In this document: positions 51,942 through 52,704 of the stretch, piece by piece
How the letters are laid out: each line of letters begins with the position of its first letter
Position numbering within the stretch: position 1 is the first letter of the stretch
From: Gammaproteobacteria bacterium
Lineage (GTDB): Bacteria > Pseudomonadota > Gammaproteobacteria > Eutrophobiales > Eutrophobiaceae
DNA length: 52,704 nt
Assembly (NCBI GenBank): GCA_011772965.1
Contig: WVYN01000015.1
Span: forward strand, 58,182 to 110,885
Reading direction: 5' to 3'
Notes under the pieces: model-generated
The model's database searches: none
What the model saw: only the letters and a program-made list of their open reading frames with translations
Told to the model about the DNA's origin: nothing
Program-made: the position numbers and the translations under genes

Positions 51942-52704
51942 TTAGAGTTGATTTTTGACTGGTAATAGCATCATCAACCAGCTCTGGAATCGCTGCCAGC
52001 TGCTCTTTGCAGGCTGCCGATCCAGAGTGCCGCTACTGCTTCTCCATACAAGATTGTTCGCCTCGCTTTCCACGCGCCAGGCATTGTCCGGGTCAATGAG
52101 CTGATAGAAGTAATTTCTGAGCTCGGCTGACAGTGTCTGTGACCGTAACAGTACAGCAAGCTCTGTATTCAGTTGTAACGAGCGGGGGTCCAGATTCGGC
52201 GAACCGAGAAATATCCATTCGTCGAAAAGAATAAACTTTGAATGCAATGAATAATTTTCTGCCTGGTTGTTCCGCATTATGGCAGGGTCGCCCCGAAACT
52301 CGTAGAGCTCAAGGTCGATATCAAGGATGGTCCTGCGAAAATTGGCATAAGCAGCATGTGCCATAACCACATCATTCGATGCCAGCGAATTTGTCACGAT
52401 ACGAATCTTGACACCTCTCTCCTCCAGTTCCCTGCCAATATCCAGCATTCTCTTGGTGGGCACCAGATAGGGAGAGACAATAAGGATCTCCAGATGCGTT
52501 GAGCGGGTGACCTCGGCCAACGCATTTGCAATCTCATCCGGTTTCTCCCCCCAAGTTACGTCCGGACTATCCAGCAGGATAGAAGCTTCGTCAAGTTCAT
52601 GAGCCTTACCGAGGGACATGATGGTTTCCTCAATCCGCGCCGGATCAACAAGCGCAGTTAACTCCGGGTAAGACGCTAATCGATCATCAATACGCTGGCG
52701 CAGT
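51942..52704 (-). CDS. Phospholipase D / cardiolipin synthase-like protein (5' end cut)
   Basis: C-terminal 253 codons of a PLD-superfamily protein; translation is open to the window edge. The second HKD motif is SLHSKFILFDEWIFLGSPNL (H-x-K-x4-D). Upstream VSPYLVPTKRMLDIGREL and GVKIRIVTNSLASNDVVMAH are typical of ClsC/YmdC-type phosphatidyltransferases, which make cardiolipin or related phospholipids at the envelope. The first HKD motif would lie outside the window. An internal ATG at 52619 is not the likely start, since in-frame family-like sequence (DDRLASYPELTALVDPARIE) continues upstream. Confidence 0.88.
   Translation of the reverse strand, partial: LRQRIDDRLASYPELTALVDPARIEETIMSLGKAHELDEASILLDSPDVTWGEKPDEIANALAEVTRSTHLEILIVSPYLVPTKRMLDIGRELEERGVKIRIVTNSLASNDVVMAHAAYANFRRTILDIDLELYEFRGDPAIMRNNQAENYSLHSKFILFDEWIFLGSPNLDPRSLQLNTELAVLLRSQTLSAELRNYFYQLIDPDNAWRVESEANNLVWRSSSGTLDRQPAKSSWQRFQSWLMMLLPVKNQL

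Overview
The window is a gene-dense piece of a gammaproteobacterial chromosome. Much of it is conserved housekeeping order: rhlB/trxA/rho, tesA/ybbA-ybbP, folB-folK, and the macromolecular-synthesis cluster rpsU-yqeY-dnaG-rpoD followed by tRNA-Ile2, with tsaD and plsY alongside. A stand-alone ATP sulfurylase (sat), a TusA-like protein, a Mg-type HemB, a Crp orthologue beside an OsmC gene, and an arsenosugar-type ArsM point to an environmental, probably sulfur-metabolising, gammaproteobacterium. That placement is inference from gene content. No phage, IS element, transposase or CRISPR array was seen.

Layout. Bases 1-4825: edge-truncated arsenite methyltransferase, sterol-desaturase-family enzyme, hemB with two small genes, glyoxalase I and a frameshifted DM13 gene. 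4822-10545: nitrogen control, with ntrBC behind a near-ideal NtrC operator, a DUF4124 protein, glnA, and next to glnA the 3' remnant of a second, type II glutamine synthetase that still has its terminator. 10562-15926: lptM-lysA, a carboxylesterase, rhlB, trxA and rho. 15932-18918: an unknown protein with a structured leader, sat, a small Cys-rich protein and a Nudix hydrolase. 18930-23003: tesA and ybbA-ybbP diverging from one CATG, plus a coupled unknown gene. 23247-27191: cupin, hemH, and a tight five-gene operon (TauE/SafE, CULT/cereblon-like, DUF1499, YjbQ, DUF427). 27355-36407: slt, NDUFA9-like protein, cca, uppP, MidA-like methyltransferase, pteridine reductase, lipoprotein, folK, folB, plsY. 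36404-42236: tsaD, rpsU, yqeY, dnaG, rpoD, tRNA-Ile2. 42309-45619: a 44-residue membrane microprotein, a basic His/Lys-rich secreted protein, DUF4404, oxidoreductase-like, HIT and DAHP synthase. 45621-48590: zur-znuACB with a palindromic Zur box. 48713-52704: TusA-like protein, a response regulator coupled to a cyclophilin-like gene, OsmC, crp, tRNA-Met and an edge-truncated phospholipase D protein.

Circuits readable from sequence: NtrC probably autoregulates ntrBC; Zur probably autoregulates its uptake operon; the two CAT-anticodon tRNAs carry opposite TilS identity pairs, so one should read AUA (Ile) and the other AUG (Met). I saw no unmistakable new multi-gene system. The best leads are the leader of the unknown 207-residue gene (an inverted repeat whose 3' arm abuts the ribosome binding site), the bacterial CULT-domain operon, the type II glutamine synthetase remnant, the response-regulator/cyclophilin-like pair, and the microprotein and basic secreted protein beside rpoD. 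Many starts were moved from the longest frame to an internal ATG with a ribosome binding site; the reasons are in the entries.
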